NCBI GenBank assembly: GCA_903842345.1
Contig: CAIMLR010000017.1
Coordinates: 1 to 33,959 of the forward strand
Direction of reading: 5' to 3'
DNA length: 33,959 bases
Source of the DNA: an uncultured Myxococcales bacterium
Lineage (GTDB): Bacteria; Myxococcota_A; UBA9042
How positions within the stretch are numbered: position 1 is the stretch's first letter; each line of letters starts with the position of its first letter. The notes under the pieces were generated by a model. It worked only from the letters and a program-made list of their open reading frames with translations. It ran no database searches and was not told where the DNA came from. Positions 7,764-16,452 of the stretch are shown here, one piece after another. Both the position numbers and the translations under genes were made by a program.

Positions 7764-9680
7764 ATGGCCTCACGACGCTCTTACGCCGATGACCTTGGCG
7801 CCGCGCAGTTGCCCTTGCCCGAACATGCGATGTCGCGGCCGGTTCATGTCTACGGCCTGGATCTGATTCCGACGCAGCCTCGCGGTCTGCTACAGCACAA
7901 GAAGGGCGTGTACAAGCACAGCCTGCAATTCCAGGTCGGCCTGTCGGGCGAGCCTGTTGAGGCGCTCCACCGGGCGGTCATGTCACACCTGAAGGCGTCC
8001 GGCTGCAACGTGCGCAAGCCCGACGACTACCTGGCGGTCCTGCAGAACCTGTGCGTCTCGTTCGCGCAGGCACGCTGTGATTCGGTCGCGTACGGCGTGC
8101 CGGTGCTCGTCACGTTCTCCCTGCACCGCTCCGCTTATACGCCTCAAGTCAGCCTGGCAGAGTCGTTGCCTGGTCAGGCCGTCGTCAAGACGCTAACGAC
8201 GGCGCTGCAGGAGCTTGGCGTGGTCGAGGTGACGACGTCGCGGGTCGTTGGCCAGCTCTCGACGATTGTGCCGACCCCCTCGTTCCTGCCGTTCGACGCC
8301 GACCTGACGCCGATTATCCTCAGTCACAGCGGCCAAGTGTGCGTGATGTCGGCGCGTACCAAGGAGAAGGGCGAGAAGAAGCTGACCGGCGGCACGACCA
8401 AGACGGGGCGCCCGGAGATGCGCACGCGGGTCCTCGAGGGCGGGCACCAGCGCGTTCCGAAGAGCAAGCTCGCCCGGGCGTGCCAGCGCCGACTTGAGCG
8501 CGAATCCCGCAAGCTCACCGACATCAACAGCCTTGCGTCCCGATGCCGCTTGGCCCTTTGTGACGCCGTCGGCTGGCGGGCGTATTTCGCGGGCAACCTC
8601 CTGCTGCACGCCGTATGGAACGACGGTGACACGGAACACGGTGGCCGCAACTACTGCAACGTCCAGAACCTGCCGGCGCGCTGCGTGGTGCCGATCCGCG
8701 AGACGCTCCAGATGGGCATGGACGGCGGAGAGCTGCGTGCGCTGGTAGAGGTCGACTATAAGAACCTGCACATCCGCATGCTGTACGCGCTGGTTCGGCA
8801 TGTGCTCACCGACAACTTCGACTGCTACGACATCGAGATTCCCGGCTGGCCGAAGTGCCCGGCCCAGCGCGACTTCTTGAAGGTCCTGCTGCTGGCTCTC
8901 CCCAACTGCGGCAGTCCCGATAAGTCGCCTGAGGAGAATCTCCAGACCGCGCACGCGATGGCGCGCAAGCAGTACGGCGACTGGTCGCGTGAGACGTACG
9001 AGTGGTTTGATGAGGGCGGCAATCCGAGCAGTTGTGCGCGACGGATCCCGGGCCGCGGCTTGCCGGATGGTGTCACGCCAGCCAAAATCGTCGACGCCAT
9101 CTTGGCGGCGCACCAGCCTATCGCCAAGCACCTTTACACCGGCAAAGGCTTGGAACTACAGGCGGTTGACGGGCAGATCGCACGCGACATCTTGCACCAC
9201 TTTGCCGTAAAGGGCGTGCCCGTCATCTGCGTGCACGATTCCTTCATGATCTGGCCGGAGTACGAGGACGAGCTGGTCGCGCTGATGAAGTCCGAGTACC
9301 GCCAGCAGATGCAGGCGGCGTATCCAGCGGACTACGACGGCAGCGATCCTGTGCCGGAGATCAAACAGAAGAAGCGCAAGGACTTGCCTCCGATTCCGGA
9401 CCTCTCGCCCATCGTTGGGACACGCCTGTTGACGCCCGACTTGGACGCCATGCTGGCCAAGCTCGCGGGGATGCAGGACGCGCTGCGGCAGAACGCCGCT
9501 TGGGGTGATTGGCTTGGGCGACGTTCATCACGCATGCAATCGGCCGAGTACGGCCTCCGGCAGCCGCTCGCGCGGAAGTCCAGCCAGGTCACGGTCCAGT
9601 CGATGTACTTGACGCGGTCTGCAAGTGTGCAGGAACACAGGGATGCGCTCGTCAAGTCGCTGCGCGCCATGGAGCATTAG
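7764..9680 (+). CDS. Orphan polymerase of the Pol I / T7 RNA polymerase superfamily
   Basis: The 638-aa protein carries the three palm/fingers motifs of family A polymerases and single-subunit RNA polymerases. Motif A is D331 in DYKNLHIRM, close to the DYSQIELRI pattern of Pol I but with His where Pol I has its steric-gate Glu. Motif B is R369-x3-K373 followed by N381-C-G-S, in register with the R-x3-K...Y-G-S of T7 RNA polymerase, the Tyr being replaced by Asn. Motif C is HDSF with D492, the T7 RNAP form rather than the HDE of DNA polymerases. The first 330 residues carry no exonuclease motif I can recognise. ATG at 7764 is chosen for the AGGAGG five bases upstream. Nucleotide choice (DNA or RNA) cannot be told. 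No primase, helicase or integrase is adjacent. A replication, transcription or defence role is possible. Confidence 0.8.
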   Translation: MASRRSYADDLGAAQLPLPEHAMSRPVHVYGLDLIPTQPRGLLQHKKGVYKHSLQFQVGLSGEPVEALHRAVMSHLKASGCNVRKPDDYLAVLQNLCVSFAQARCDSVAYGVPVLVTFSLHRSAYTPQVSLAESLPGQAVVKTLTTALQELGVVEVTTSRVVGQLSTIVPTPSFLPFDADLTPIILSHSGQVCVMSARTKEKGEKKLTGGTTKTGRPEMRTRVLEGGHQRVPKSKLARACQRRLERESRKLTDINSLASRCRLALCDAVGWRAYFAGNLLLHAVWNDGDTEHGGRNYCNVQNLPARCVVPIRETLQMGMDGGELRALVEVDYKNLHIRMLYALVRHVLTDNFDCYDIEIPGWPKCPAQRDFLKVLLLALPNCGSPDKSPEENLQTAHAMARKQYGDWSRETYEWFDEGGNPSSCARRIPGRGLPDGVTPAKIVDAILAAHQPIAKHLYTGKGLELQAVDGQIARDILHHFAVKGVPVICVHDSFMIWPEYEDELVALMKSEYRQQMQAAYPADYDGSDPVPEIKQKKRKDLPPIPDLSPIVGTRLLTPDLDAMLAKLAGMQDALRQNAAWGDWLGRRSSRMQSAEYGLRQPLARKSSQVTVQSMYLTRSASVQEHRDALVKSLRAMEH

Positions 9681-9995
9681 GCGCGGAGCATCTGGGGGGT
9701 ACGCGGAGACTGTTCAGTGCGGCACCAAGCGCGATTAGGTCTAGCGTATTTTCCAGTAATAAAGAGACGATCCACTGGTGCACTGACACTTTGCCAACTT
9801 TGGGGGCGACCATCGGCACCACGCGATGGATCCGGCCACAGCGGCGGCCACAGTCCTGACGCCACTGCTGATTTCCTATCCGGATCCACCTCGCCCCGCC
9901 CGAGCCGGGTCCTCGACGTCGCAGCGCCGCTTGACTATCGTCGCACACGGCCGTTCACTCCCGGCGCGCCGTGGGCGTCGCTGCTGGAGAGTCGA
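9681..9995. other. Intergenic stretch, no supported gene
   Basis: This gap between the polymerase and the membrane-anchored DUF4352-like protein has only chance-like frames. The long frame of the next gene stays open back to 9717, but the upstream part looks non-coding and the best ribosome site is at 9996. A TTGACT hexamer near 9931 could be a -35 box, but no good -10 follows. I see nothing else. Confidence 0.5.
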
Positions 9996-10943
9996 ATGGG
10001 GACGGCCGCCAAGATCCTTGTCACCAGTGGCGTGCTGCTGTTCGCCGCCTCCAAGATTGCGCACGAGCTGAATCCGCATTCAGAAACTGCCGAGCCGGTT
10101 CGACCGACGCCAGCACGGCTCGCTCCGGCCGTTATCGTGCCGGCGCCACCGCCACCTTCCGTCGCAGCGCCAATTCCGCCTGATCCGCCGCGTCCGGCCC
10201 CAAGCGCGCCGATTCCGATCCCCAAGCAAGTTGCGGACGCAATCGCGTCCGAGAGATACGAGTTTGCGCTGAACCTGCTGCTTCCCGATCGCGTCGCCGA
10301 GGTGAAGGCAGCTTTGCGGCGCGATCCGAACGTGCAGGGCCTCAAAATGAAGGGCGATCAGGCGACCAAAGACGGGCACGCGGACGACGCCCTCGTCATC
10401 TACCGCTTATCGCGGACGCTGACCGATACGCCATCCGCTGCGATGCTGGGGCAGCTTGAGCGCCGGTCTTTCGCAGCCAACACCGCGGCCCGTCTGGGCG
10501 ACGAGAAGCGCGCGGCTACGGAGACCTGGGCGAATGAACTGGATCGGCTTCAGCGCGGAACGGAATCCCACGAAGGACTGCGGATTTCCGTCGACGGTGT
10601 GAAGCTCCGAAGGTCCATGTCGAGTGGCCTCACGTCGTACACGCATGACGCCACTGGCCGGTTCATCGTCCTGGATGTCGTCGTCACCAACGTTTCGCAG
10701 GAAGTGAAGCACGTCAATCCACTCTATTTCACGTTGTCGACTTGCAGCGAGGACAAGAACGCTGACGAGCTGACCTGGGGACTACCGGGCCACCTGAAGG
10801 CAACAAACGTCATGCCGGGCAGCCACGTGCGTGGCAAGCTCATGTTCGAGACCGACACGCGTTGCGACGACAACACACTGAACTTCATCGCACGGTCCGA
10901 TCGAGCGTTCCTCGCGCTTCCGGCCATCACCGCAGTTCGCTGA
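9996..10943 (+). CDS. Membrane-anchored protein with DUF4352-like C-terminal domain
   Basis: The 315-aa protein begins with one hydrophobic segment (about residues 4-19, LVTSGVLLFAAS region), then a Pro/Ala-rich linker (about 30-85), a helical TPR-like middle (about 85-185), and a strand-rich C-terminal domain. In that domain the pattern FIVLDVVVTNVS...VNPLYFTL resembles the Ig-like DUF4352 fold, usually extracytoplasmic. The layout suggests an inner-membrane anchor with a periplasmic domain on a flexible linker. ATG at 9996 has TGGAGAG just upstream. No partner is evident; it follows the polymerase by about 315 bases and need not be linked to it. Domain assignment is moderate and function is unknown. 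Confidence 0.75.
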   Translation: MGTAAKILVTSGVLLFAASKIAHELNPHSETAEPVRPTPARLAPAVIVPAPPPPSVAAPIPPDPPRPAPSAPIPIPKQVADAIASERYEFALNLLLPDRVAEVKAALRRDPNVQGLKMKGDQATKDGHADDALVIYRLSRTLTDTPSAAMLGQLERRSFAANTAARLGDEKRAATETWANELDRLQRGTESHEGLRISVDGVKLRRSMSSGLTSYTHDATGRFIVLDVVVTNVSQEVKHVNPLYFTLSTCSEDKNADELTWGLPGHLKATNVMPGSHVRGKLMFETDTRCDDNTLNFIARSDRAFLALPAITAVR

Positions 10944-11147
10944 GGTTGTTCAGCGACGCTACTTGCAGGGCGATGCATTCGGCCAGCTCGCAATCTGCAG
11001 GAACAGCCGCACGCGCTCGCGGACGCTTCGCAAAGACTGCCTGGTGGGAACATGTCCGACGGGCTGCGCTGTATTTTTGAGTAATACTGCAGTCGTGACC
11101 TCTGCGAAGCAGCGCCGAGTCCAGAGACGCACGTGCCGCGAGGTACG

Positions 11148-12581
11148 TCAGATCACCGCGACATCCCCAATCGCCACGTCGAGCCCCCGCCGTAGTTCCA
11201 GCATCTCATCCTCACGCAACAACACGCCGAGCGCCTCATGCGCGGCAGCAAACCAGCGGTCCCGCCGCTCAACCGCGGTTGTCGTACCGGCGGAAACGTC
11301 GGCAAGCGGCTTGCGCAGGTGGATGGGCTGCCAAATCTCCGGGTTGCGCAACGCCATGCTGTCGTGGAATGCCCAGTCGCCCGCATCCGCCTTCAACCGT
11401 CGGCGCAGCGCCGCAAGACCCGCACCAGCCAGGCAGTCGCGGACCCGCAACCGGTTCTGCCGGGTATGGCCGACGCAGAACAGGACCGTGAAGTCCGCGC
11501 CATCCGTCGGCCTGCAGAGCGGCACTCGATGGTCGCGTCCGTCCACCATCGCCCCGACAAACACGGTCGGGCGCCAGCCTTGGTTGAGATACGCACCGAA
11601 TCGACCGTTCCTAAACCCGGGTGGCTGACCGACCGGAAGGGACGCTTCGCGTTCCTGACCATCCCGCAGAAGCGTCTGGTCGACTTCGGGCCACTCTGCG
11701 CTCAGGGCTTCATTATGGAGGGCGAGCAACTCGTCCACCAACGCGTCCACCGGCAGTCCCAGCTTGGTGGCAACCGGCGCGAGGCTCGCGAATGAAGGCT
11801 CCGCAGTGGCCCGCTGGACGTTCTCCTGAATCCGCTCGGCATCGTCAGCCTGGACCTGCACGCTCACGCGATCGCTGCCGGCCTCATTGCGTATGAGCAC
11901 GACCGTCCGTGCAATGATTTGCGTTGCCACCGCGTGGTGCGCCTGCAGCAAGATTTCGCCGGGTCGAGCCGCGCAAACGAACGGCGTCACCTCGATGATG
12001 CGGAGCTCAAAAGCCAGCGCCTGTTGATTCGCGACAGCGCGCACCATTTCGGCAACGCCGTCGGGCACAACGTCGCAAGCAACCACGATGACGACGCGGC
12101 CCTCCGCGATGTTGCGCCGCAGATCCGCCGCCAGCCAGTCAGCGTGCTGCTCCTGTGGCCACGTCGCACGTACCAGCTCTTCCCAAGTTGCGTGGTCGGC
12201 GCTGAGCGAACGCACCAAGTCCCCTTCCGCCATCGCGGCGGCTGTGGCGACGTAGTCGACCACCTGGGCAATGACTGCGCGCCCTTGCAACTCCGGGTTG
12301 CCGAGACGCTTGACCTCGACGACGACCAATTGCCCTGCGCTTGTGACCGCCACGACGTCGGCGCGCAGGTTGCGCCCATCCGGAGCCGCGAAACGCACCT
12401 GCTTGAACGTCCGGGCGTTGCCGAGCCGTAAGCCGTATGCCCCGAGCGCGAGCACCGAGATGTCGGCCGCGATGGCGTCTTCGAGGAACTGCTCGCCCTT
12501 GCCCGATTGCAGCAACGTGGTCGGCGTCCAGCGGAGTTGTGCGCCTGTCGCGTCGCGGAGATGGATGTCGGGGCGGCTCAT
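11148..12581 (-). CDS. Standalone PD-(D/E)XK nuclease-like protein
   Basis: The 477-aa protein has a restriction-endonuclease-like core in its first 120 residues: an N-terminal Glu-rich helix (E30/E34), D75 in LRADVVAV, then E89-V-K91 at the end of the QLVVVEVK strand, and Q106 with VVDYV on the next helix. This E-D-ExK-Q set is typical of NucS/DUF91-like and related nucleases, so it probably cuts DNA with Mg2+. The C-terminal 300 residues are unrecognised and may bind DNA or a partner. AGGAG lies 9 bases before the ATG at 12581. It sits 98 bases downstream of a small unknown gene and may be the last gene of the 14150-to-11148 unit. It could serve repair or defence. Confidence 0.8.
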   Translation of the reverse strand: MSRPDIHLRDATGAQLRWTPTTLLQSGKGEQFLEDAIAADISVLALGAYGLRLGNARTFKQVRFAAPDGRNLRADVVAVTSAGQLVVVEVKRLGNPELQGRAVIAQVVDYVATAAAMAEGDLVRSLSADHATWEELVRATWPQEQHADWLAADLRRNIAEGRVVIVVACDVVPDGVAEMVRAVANQQALAFELRIIEVTPFVCAARPGEILLQAHHAVATQIIARTVVLIRNEAGSDRVSVQVQADDAERIQENVQRATAEPSFASLAPVATKLGLPVDALVDELLALHNEALSAEWPEVDQTLLRDGQEREASLPVGQPPGFRNGRFGAYLNQGWRPTVFVGAMVDGRDHRVPLCRPTDGADFTVLFCVGHTRQNRLRVRDCLAGAGLAALRRRLKADAGDWAFHDSMALRNPEIWQPIHLRKPLADVSAGTTTAVERRDRWFAAAHEALGVLLREDEMLELRRGLDVAIGDVAVI

Positions 12582-12679
12582 GGTCGTGGACTCCTGGGCG
12601 TCGGAGTGCGAACGCCGTACAGGACGTCAGCGTATCGCAGGCTCGCGGCGCTGTCGTGGGCCGGCCGATCTCCCGTTTG

Positions 12680-13135
12680 TCATCGTCGCCGTCGTCGTCG
12701 TCGCCGTCGATCTGCCAGTTGATCCGCCGTCAGCAGCTGCTTGCCATCCAGGATTCTCGCAGCCTGGACAGCCAACGGATCGCGGAGGCGGACCGCGACC
12801 AGTACGAGCGCGTCGTGGATGCATGGCACGGTGCGGTGTTTGCGCGCGTACGGCAGCAGGGGATCTCGCCACCATCCTTGCAGACGCAGGCCAGCCGCAA
12901 CCGCTTCGGCCGCAGTCGGCCCAATACGCACCAGCTCCTTGGCAATCACGTCGGCGTCGTGCACCCGCTGCCCGTTGCGCTCCATCAGTCGCTCGGCGGG
13001 GGAGGTGCCAAACATGGACATGCTCCACATGTCGGAGTCGTCGGAGATCGAAGCCGGGTTTTCAAGCGAAGTCAGGCAGGTGCGCATCGCGAGGACGCGG
13101 TCGAAGAACGGGAGGTCGCGCACTCTGCTTGCCAT
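12680..13135 (-). CDS. Small hypothetical protein with poly-arginine C-terminus
   Basis: The 151-aa protein is not recognised. It is largely helical (for example DADVIAKELVRIGPTAAEAV and DALVLVAVRLRDPLAVQAAR) and lacks a signal peptide or membrane segment. It ends in nine consecutive arginines encoded by a CGA/CGG triplet run, which may have grown by slippage. ATG at 13135 is chosen because it is 40 bases after the creatininase-like stop and has a weak GGTGG upstream; the frame is open further, overlapping that gene. Co-transcription with its neighbours is likely. The function is unknown. Confidence 0.6.
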   Translation of the reverse strand: MASRVRDLPFFDRVLAMRTCLTSLENPASISDDSDMWSMSMFGTSPAERLMERNGQRVHDADVIAKELVRIGPTAAEAVAAGLRLQGWWRDPLLPYARKHRTVPCIHDALVLVAVRLRDPLAVQAARILDGKQLLTADQLADRRRRRRRRR

Positions 13136-13175
13136 CGTCGTGTCCACCAGTCTTGCGGCGCGCCTCAGCCAGCGC

Positions 13176-14150
13176 TCACGCGCCCCGGGGGCCCATTTCC
13201 GCCAGCGGCACATCCTGGTGCAGGATCCGCCCACGCAGCGAGAGCCACTCCAGCCAGCCCATCACCGGCTCCGGCGGCGGCGCTCCGGCAAAAACTGCTT
13301 CTGTCGCGGTCACGTAGCGAGCTAGCAACTCCGCCGCGAACGCCGCGCCGTCCGTCGCGCGCGCCAGGTGCGGCTGGCCAGTGTAGCCAGGAAAAGGGCG
13401 CAGCAAGTTCCACGCCGTCCCCGCCGACGCCAGGAACAGGTCGCCGGCCATGCGCTTCTGGCCCAGCAGCTGCGCGCCGCGCCGCGCCAGCTCGATCGGC
13501 CCGCGCATCGGCAGCGGCGGACACGGCGGCAAGTTCACGTGCGCGGGATCGACCGAATCGGGCGCGAAGTGCAGCGCCAGCGACGTCTCGAAGTAGCCGG
13601 CGTGGAAGTCGGTCTGCAGGCCGCGAAGGGCCGCCTCGCGCTCGGGCGTGTCGGCGTGGCTGCCAAACCGCTCGACCCAGTCCTCGGCGTTGAAATCCAT
13701 CATGAAGTGCATCAGCAGGTTGAACGGCGACAGCGCGCGCACGCCGCGATCCTGTAGCAGCTTCGTGCCGGCATGGAGCGCAACGCCGTGCAGCGGGCTG
13801 CCGTGAAATGTCATCAGCACGACCCGTTGCGCGCCCAGGTCAGCGAGCGCCCGGCACGCAGTCATGACCTGGGCGCGAACATCGGCAAAGGGCGTGTGGC
13901 GGGAGCCGGGACCCGGACACGGATCAACGCCCATCTCCAAGTCGTCGGCCAGCACGAGCGACCATTCCGGATGCGTTTCTACCAGTTTCGTGTGCAGCGC
14001 CCGCATCAGGCCGAGGCTGATGAGCCGATCGTTGTGCAGCGACAGGTGCGGGCCGTGGTACTCGACCGGGTTGACCAGCAGGAAGATCGGCGAGCCGGAT
14101 TGGGCAAGGCGCCGGGCCTCGGCGTGCGGGAGATCGAAGAGGTGGATCAT
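13176..14150 (-). CDS. Creatininase-family amidohydrolase-like protein
   Basis: The 324-aa protein has the creatininase fold signature. E30 and H32 in VEYHGPHL and D41 in LHNDRL match the metal-binding start of the family, and DFHAGYFETS (181-190) matches its HAG-x-x-ETS motif. The usual NGHGGN segment is replaced by TFHGSPLH (H116), and the first Glu of HAGE is Tyr, so the second metal site may differ. Family members hydrolyse cyclic amides such as creatinine or formamide-like substrates using Zn or Mn. ATG at 14150 has CGGAGAAG seven bases upstream. It is divergent from the ferritin-like gene and leads an apparent unit with the two genes downstream. The substrate is unknown. Confidence 0.85.
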   Translation of the reverse strand: MIHLFDLPHAEARRLAQSGSPIFLLVNPVEYHGPHLSLHNDRLISLGLMRALHTKLVETHPEWSLVLADDLEMGVDPCPGPGSRHTPFADVRAQVMTACRALADLGAQRVVLMTFHGSPLHGVALHAGTKLLQDRGVRALSPFNLLMHFMMDFNAEDWVERFGSHADTPEREAALRGLQTDFHAGYFETSLALHFAPDSVDPAHVNLPPCPPLPMRGPIELARRGAQLLGQKRMAGDLFLASAGTAWNLLRPFPGYTGQPHLARATDGAAFAAELLARYVTATEAVFAGAPPPEPVMGWLEWLSLRGRILHQDVPLAEMGPRGA

Positions 14151-14365
14151 GGTGCTTCTCCGGGTCGCGTGTGGAGCTGTCAGCGCTGGGCAGTTCGTCG
14201 ATTCGACAATGCGCGCCGCGTCAGGCCGGGTCAAGCGTTGTTCACTGGCCGGGCGACGTCGCAGGTGGGCTGCCAGCACAATCGCTTGACGCGTCGATCC
14301 GGTCAGGCCAGTCTGGTACCGTTGAAGCAGCAGTGTGTGGGTATGGGCGCGATGCGGAGGCAGGG

Positions 14366-15580
14366 ATGCGTGACTTGGGGATTTTTCGGAATCGTCTGTT
14401 GGCGGCGATGGGCTTTGCCGCAGCGGTTGAGTCAGGCTGCGCGATGGATGTGCCGGTCAGCGTGACGCTTGACGGAACGGACCACAGTGACAGCGTCTTG
14501 TCGGAAGTTCTGGACGCAGTTGCAGAGGTCAGTGACGTCGTCGCGAGCGATCCGGACGCGCCAACGTGCCAAAACGGTCCAGCGACGGCGAAGTGGCACT
14601 GCTACACGGCCGACCAGTTGAAATACGCGGCAGAAAACAAAGGTATGGGCGGAAACGACACCGGGCCAAAGGATGCCGACGCTGTGGCGTACACGTACAC
14701 CGGCGTCTTGCCGCCAGACGGCTGCCCGGCGCCTGCCGCCATCGAGTACTGCTGCCAGGATCTCGTTGGCCCCGGCACAGTGCAAGGCGGCTCGTGCTGC
14801 TACTGGGATTGCACGTCGTGCATTTGCGGGCGACCGTTGACCATCGCGGGCGCGGCTCGCTCTGCGGCAACCTCTGAACGCGGGGATTGGCAAGCGGATT
14901 TTGGCGTCATCGCCTCGACTGCACACGCGGCCGCACTCGCGGCAGCCTGGCGCGCGGACGCGTTGGACGAGCACGCCTCGGTCGCCAGCTTTCAGCGCTT
15001 CGGCCTCGAACTGCTCGCGTGCGGTGCGCCGCCGGAACTGGTCGCAGCGGCTTCCCACGCGACCATCGATGAGATTGCCCATGCTCGTCTCTGTTTTGGT
15101 ATCGCGATGCTGCTGGACGGGCGTTCTGTCGGTCCGGGCGCGCTGGATTGCACCGGCCTGCAGATCCGCGGCGACTTGGCCGTTGCGGCGGTCGCTGCCG
15201 TGCGTGAAGGTTGCGTTGGCGAGACGCTTGCGGCCGCGCAGGTCGGTGCCGCGGCGCGACTGGTGCAAAACGCCAAGGTGGCTGAGGCGCTGGCGCGGAT
15301 CGCCGAAGATGAAGCGCGCCATGCTGAACTGGCGTGGCAATTCGTCGCTTGGGCCTGCGAGGAGGGTGGCGAAACCGTGCGGGCGGCGGTGGCTGCCGCA
15401 TTTGCCGAGGCGTTGGCCGCTCAGCCGTCGGTTGACGCACGTGAGGCTGAGCTGCGCGGTGTGCCAGATGCGATCCGCGCGGCTTGGGGGCGATTGCCAC
15501 AGGGTGAGGCGAGGCGTCTGTCACGGGCCGTGCTGGCGGAAGTGGTGGCGCCGTGTGCCGCGCGGCTGGCGCGTGGGTAG
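14366..15580 (+). CDS. Cysteine-rich lipoprotein with ferritin-like di-iron domain
   Basis: The 404-aa protein starts with a signal-like stretch ending in ESGC, a plausible lipobox, so it may be a lipidated envelope protein. A cysteine-rich segment (about residues 65-155, with YCC, SCCYWDC and SCIC clusters) follows. The C-terminal half is a four-helix ferritin-like domain with ligands E202 (DEHAS), E236 and H239 (DEIAHAR), E286 (GCVGET), and E316 and H319 (EDEARH), a complete di-iron set. Such proteins are common in Myxococcota. The activity is not established; oxidase or iron-binding roles are typical of the fold. ATG at 14366 has GGAGG five bases upstream. The gene is divergent from the creatininase-like gene and convergent with the 165-aa gene to the right. 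Confidence 0.85.
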   Translation: MRDLGIFRNRLLAAMGFAAAVESGCAMDVPVSVTLDGTDHSDSVLSEVLDAVAEVSDVVASDPDAPTCQNGPATAKWHCYTADQLKYAAENKGMGGNDTGPKDADAVAYTYTGVLPPDGCPAPAAIEYCCQDLVGPGTVQGGSCCYWDCTSCICGRPLTIAGAARSAATSERGDWQADFGVIASTAHAAALAAAWRADALDEHASVASFQRFGLELLACGAPPELVAAASHATIDEIAHARLCFGIAMLLDGRSVGPGALDCTGLQIRGDLAVAAVAAVREGCVGETLAAAQVGAAARLVQNAKVAEALARIAEDEARHAELAWQFVAWACEEGGETVRAAVAAAFAEALAAQPSVDAREAELRGVPDAIRAAWGRLPQGEARRLSRAVLAEVVAPCAARLARG

Positions 15581-15954
15581 CGGCTGCGGTTGCAGATTCA
15601 CCCTGACCAGCCTGGTCGTGCTTGGCCACGACTTCGCCCTCGACCAACTCGGAATCTTGCCGCAGCAGGATGCCGTCGCGGCCCTGGAGCCGGACGATGT
15701 CCTGTACTTCAGAACCGACCGCTGGGGGCGGGCACGATGGAGTGCTTGGCGAAGTCGAAGACCGACAATGCCCCGTCAGGGACGCGCATCTTGGAGATGC
15801 TCGGGAGGCGACAAGATCAGCGAGGCGGCATCAAGGAAGGCGCGGCAAGGCGCTCTCGGGACTTATTACCGCTGATACGGGGAATGTCCCCGTCGGCCTG
15901 GCAGCACCAACCCGTGGCCCGACCAACGTTAGCAAGCCACCGATCCGTCGCACC
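15581..15954. other. Intergenic stretch with possible decayed minus-strand frame
   Basis: No intact gene is supported here. On the minus strand, around 15800 to 15620, a protein-like run (MRVPDGALSVFDFAKH...) meets a stop near 15715, and a second run (VQDIVRLQGRDGILL...) continues in another frame. This could be a gene broken by a frameshift or simply chance, since the plus strand is also open. No ribosome site or family match is visible. Confidence 0.3.
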
Positions 15955-16452
15955 TCAAAGCGGCAAACCATCTGCTTTCGCACGCCGTAAGAAATCGACC
16001 ACTTCGCTGGCGACCCCGCGCGAACGACGCGAGACGGAGCCGCGCTGGATGAGACGCTCAATGCGCGTCGCACCGTCGGGCACGTAGGTCAGCATCCAGC
16101 AGAGGTGATCACCAACATCGCCTCTCCCATCGCCGATCGCCAATTCCACCCCATCAATAATCCGAACGATTTGCTTGTCGTCGACGGCCGCCATGCGCTC
16201 GGAGGCGTACGCACGGCGCGGGTCATCCTTCGCCGCCGGATAAAACCTCGACAAACGGTACCCCGTGTCGGCAATCTCGACAAGCGACGCAGCCGAGGAG
16301 AGGAAAGCGTCGACCATCGCCTTCCATTCAAGCTCGCGGTCTGCCGCCAAATCGCTCGCGGACGGTGGAGCGCTCGCCGCGTCGGTGCCAGCAGTCTGTT
16401 TGGGCTCTGGGGCAGCTCCAATTCGAGCACTCGCGCCGCGGATCTTGTTCAT
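15955..16452 (-). CDS. Hypothetical 165-aa protein
   Basis: I do not recognise this protein. It has a low-complexity Ala/Pro/Ser-rich N-terminus (about residues 1-40) and a helical remainder, with a KAMVDAFLSSAASLVEIA helix and a C-terminal block ASEVVDFLRRAKADGLPL. No signal peptide, membrane segment or catalytic motif is visible. ATG at 16452 is chosen for GAGAGG about five bases upstream; the frame is open for another 54 codons with a less protein-like composition. The gene is convergent with the ferritin-like gene and divergent from the AAA+ operon at 17079, so it is probably transcribed alone. Confidence 0.65.
   Translation of the reverse strand: MNKIRGASARIGAAPEPKQTAGTDAASAPPSASDLAADRELEWKAMVDAFLSSAASLVEIADTGYRLSRFYPAAKDDPRRAYASERMAAVDDKQIVRIIDGVELAIGDGRGDVGDHLCWMLTYVPDGATRIERLIQRGSVSRRSRGVASEVVDFLRRAKADGLPL

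Noticed and set aside
8193-9131. Minus-strand open frame of 312 codons inside the polymerase gene
   Set aside because: The plus strand encodes ordered polymerase motifs; the antisense frame is Arg/Val/Leu-rich and has no motif.
12690-12720. Short triplet run (gtcgtcgtc) considered as part of a CRISPR or regulatory repeat
   Set aside because: It is a simple triplet repeat inside a reading frame, with no spacer structure.
12437-13693. Plus-strand open frame of 418 codons
   Set aside because: It spans the minus-strand nuclease start, the small gene and the creatininase-like gene; its C-terminal half is Arg/Pro/Ala low-complexity, as expected of an antisense GC-rich frame.
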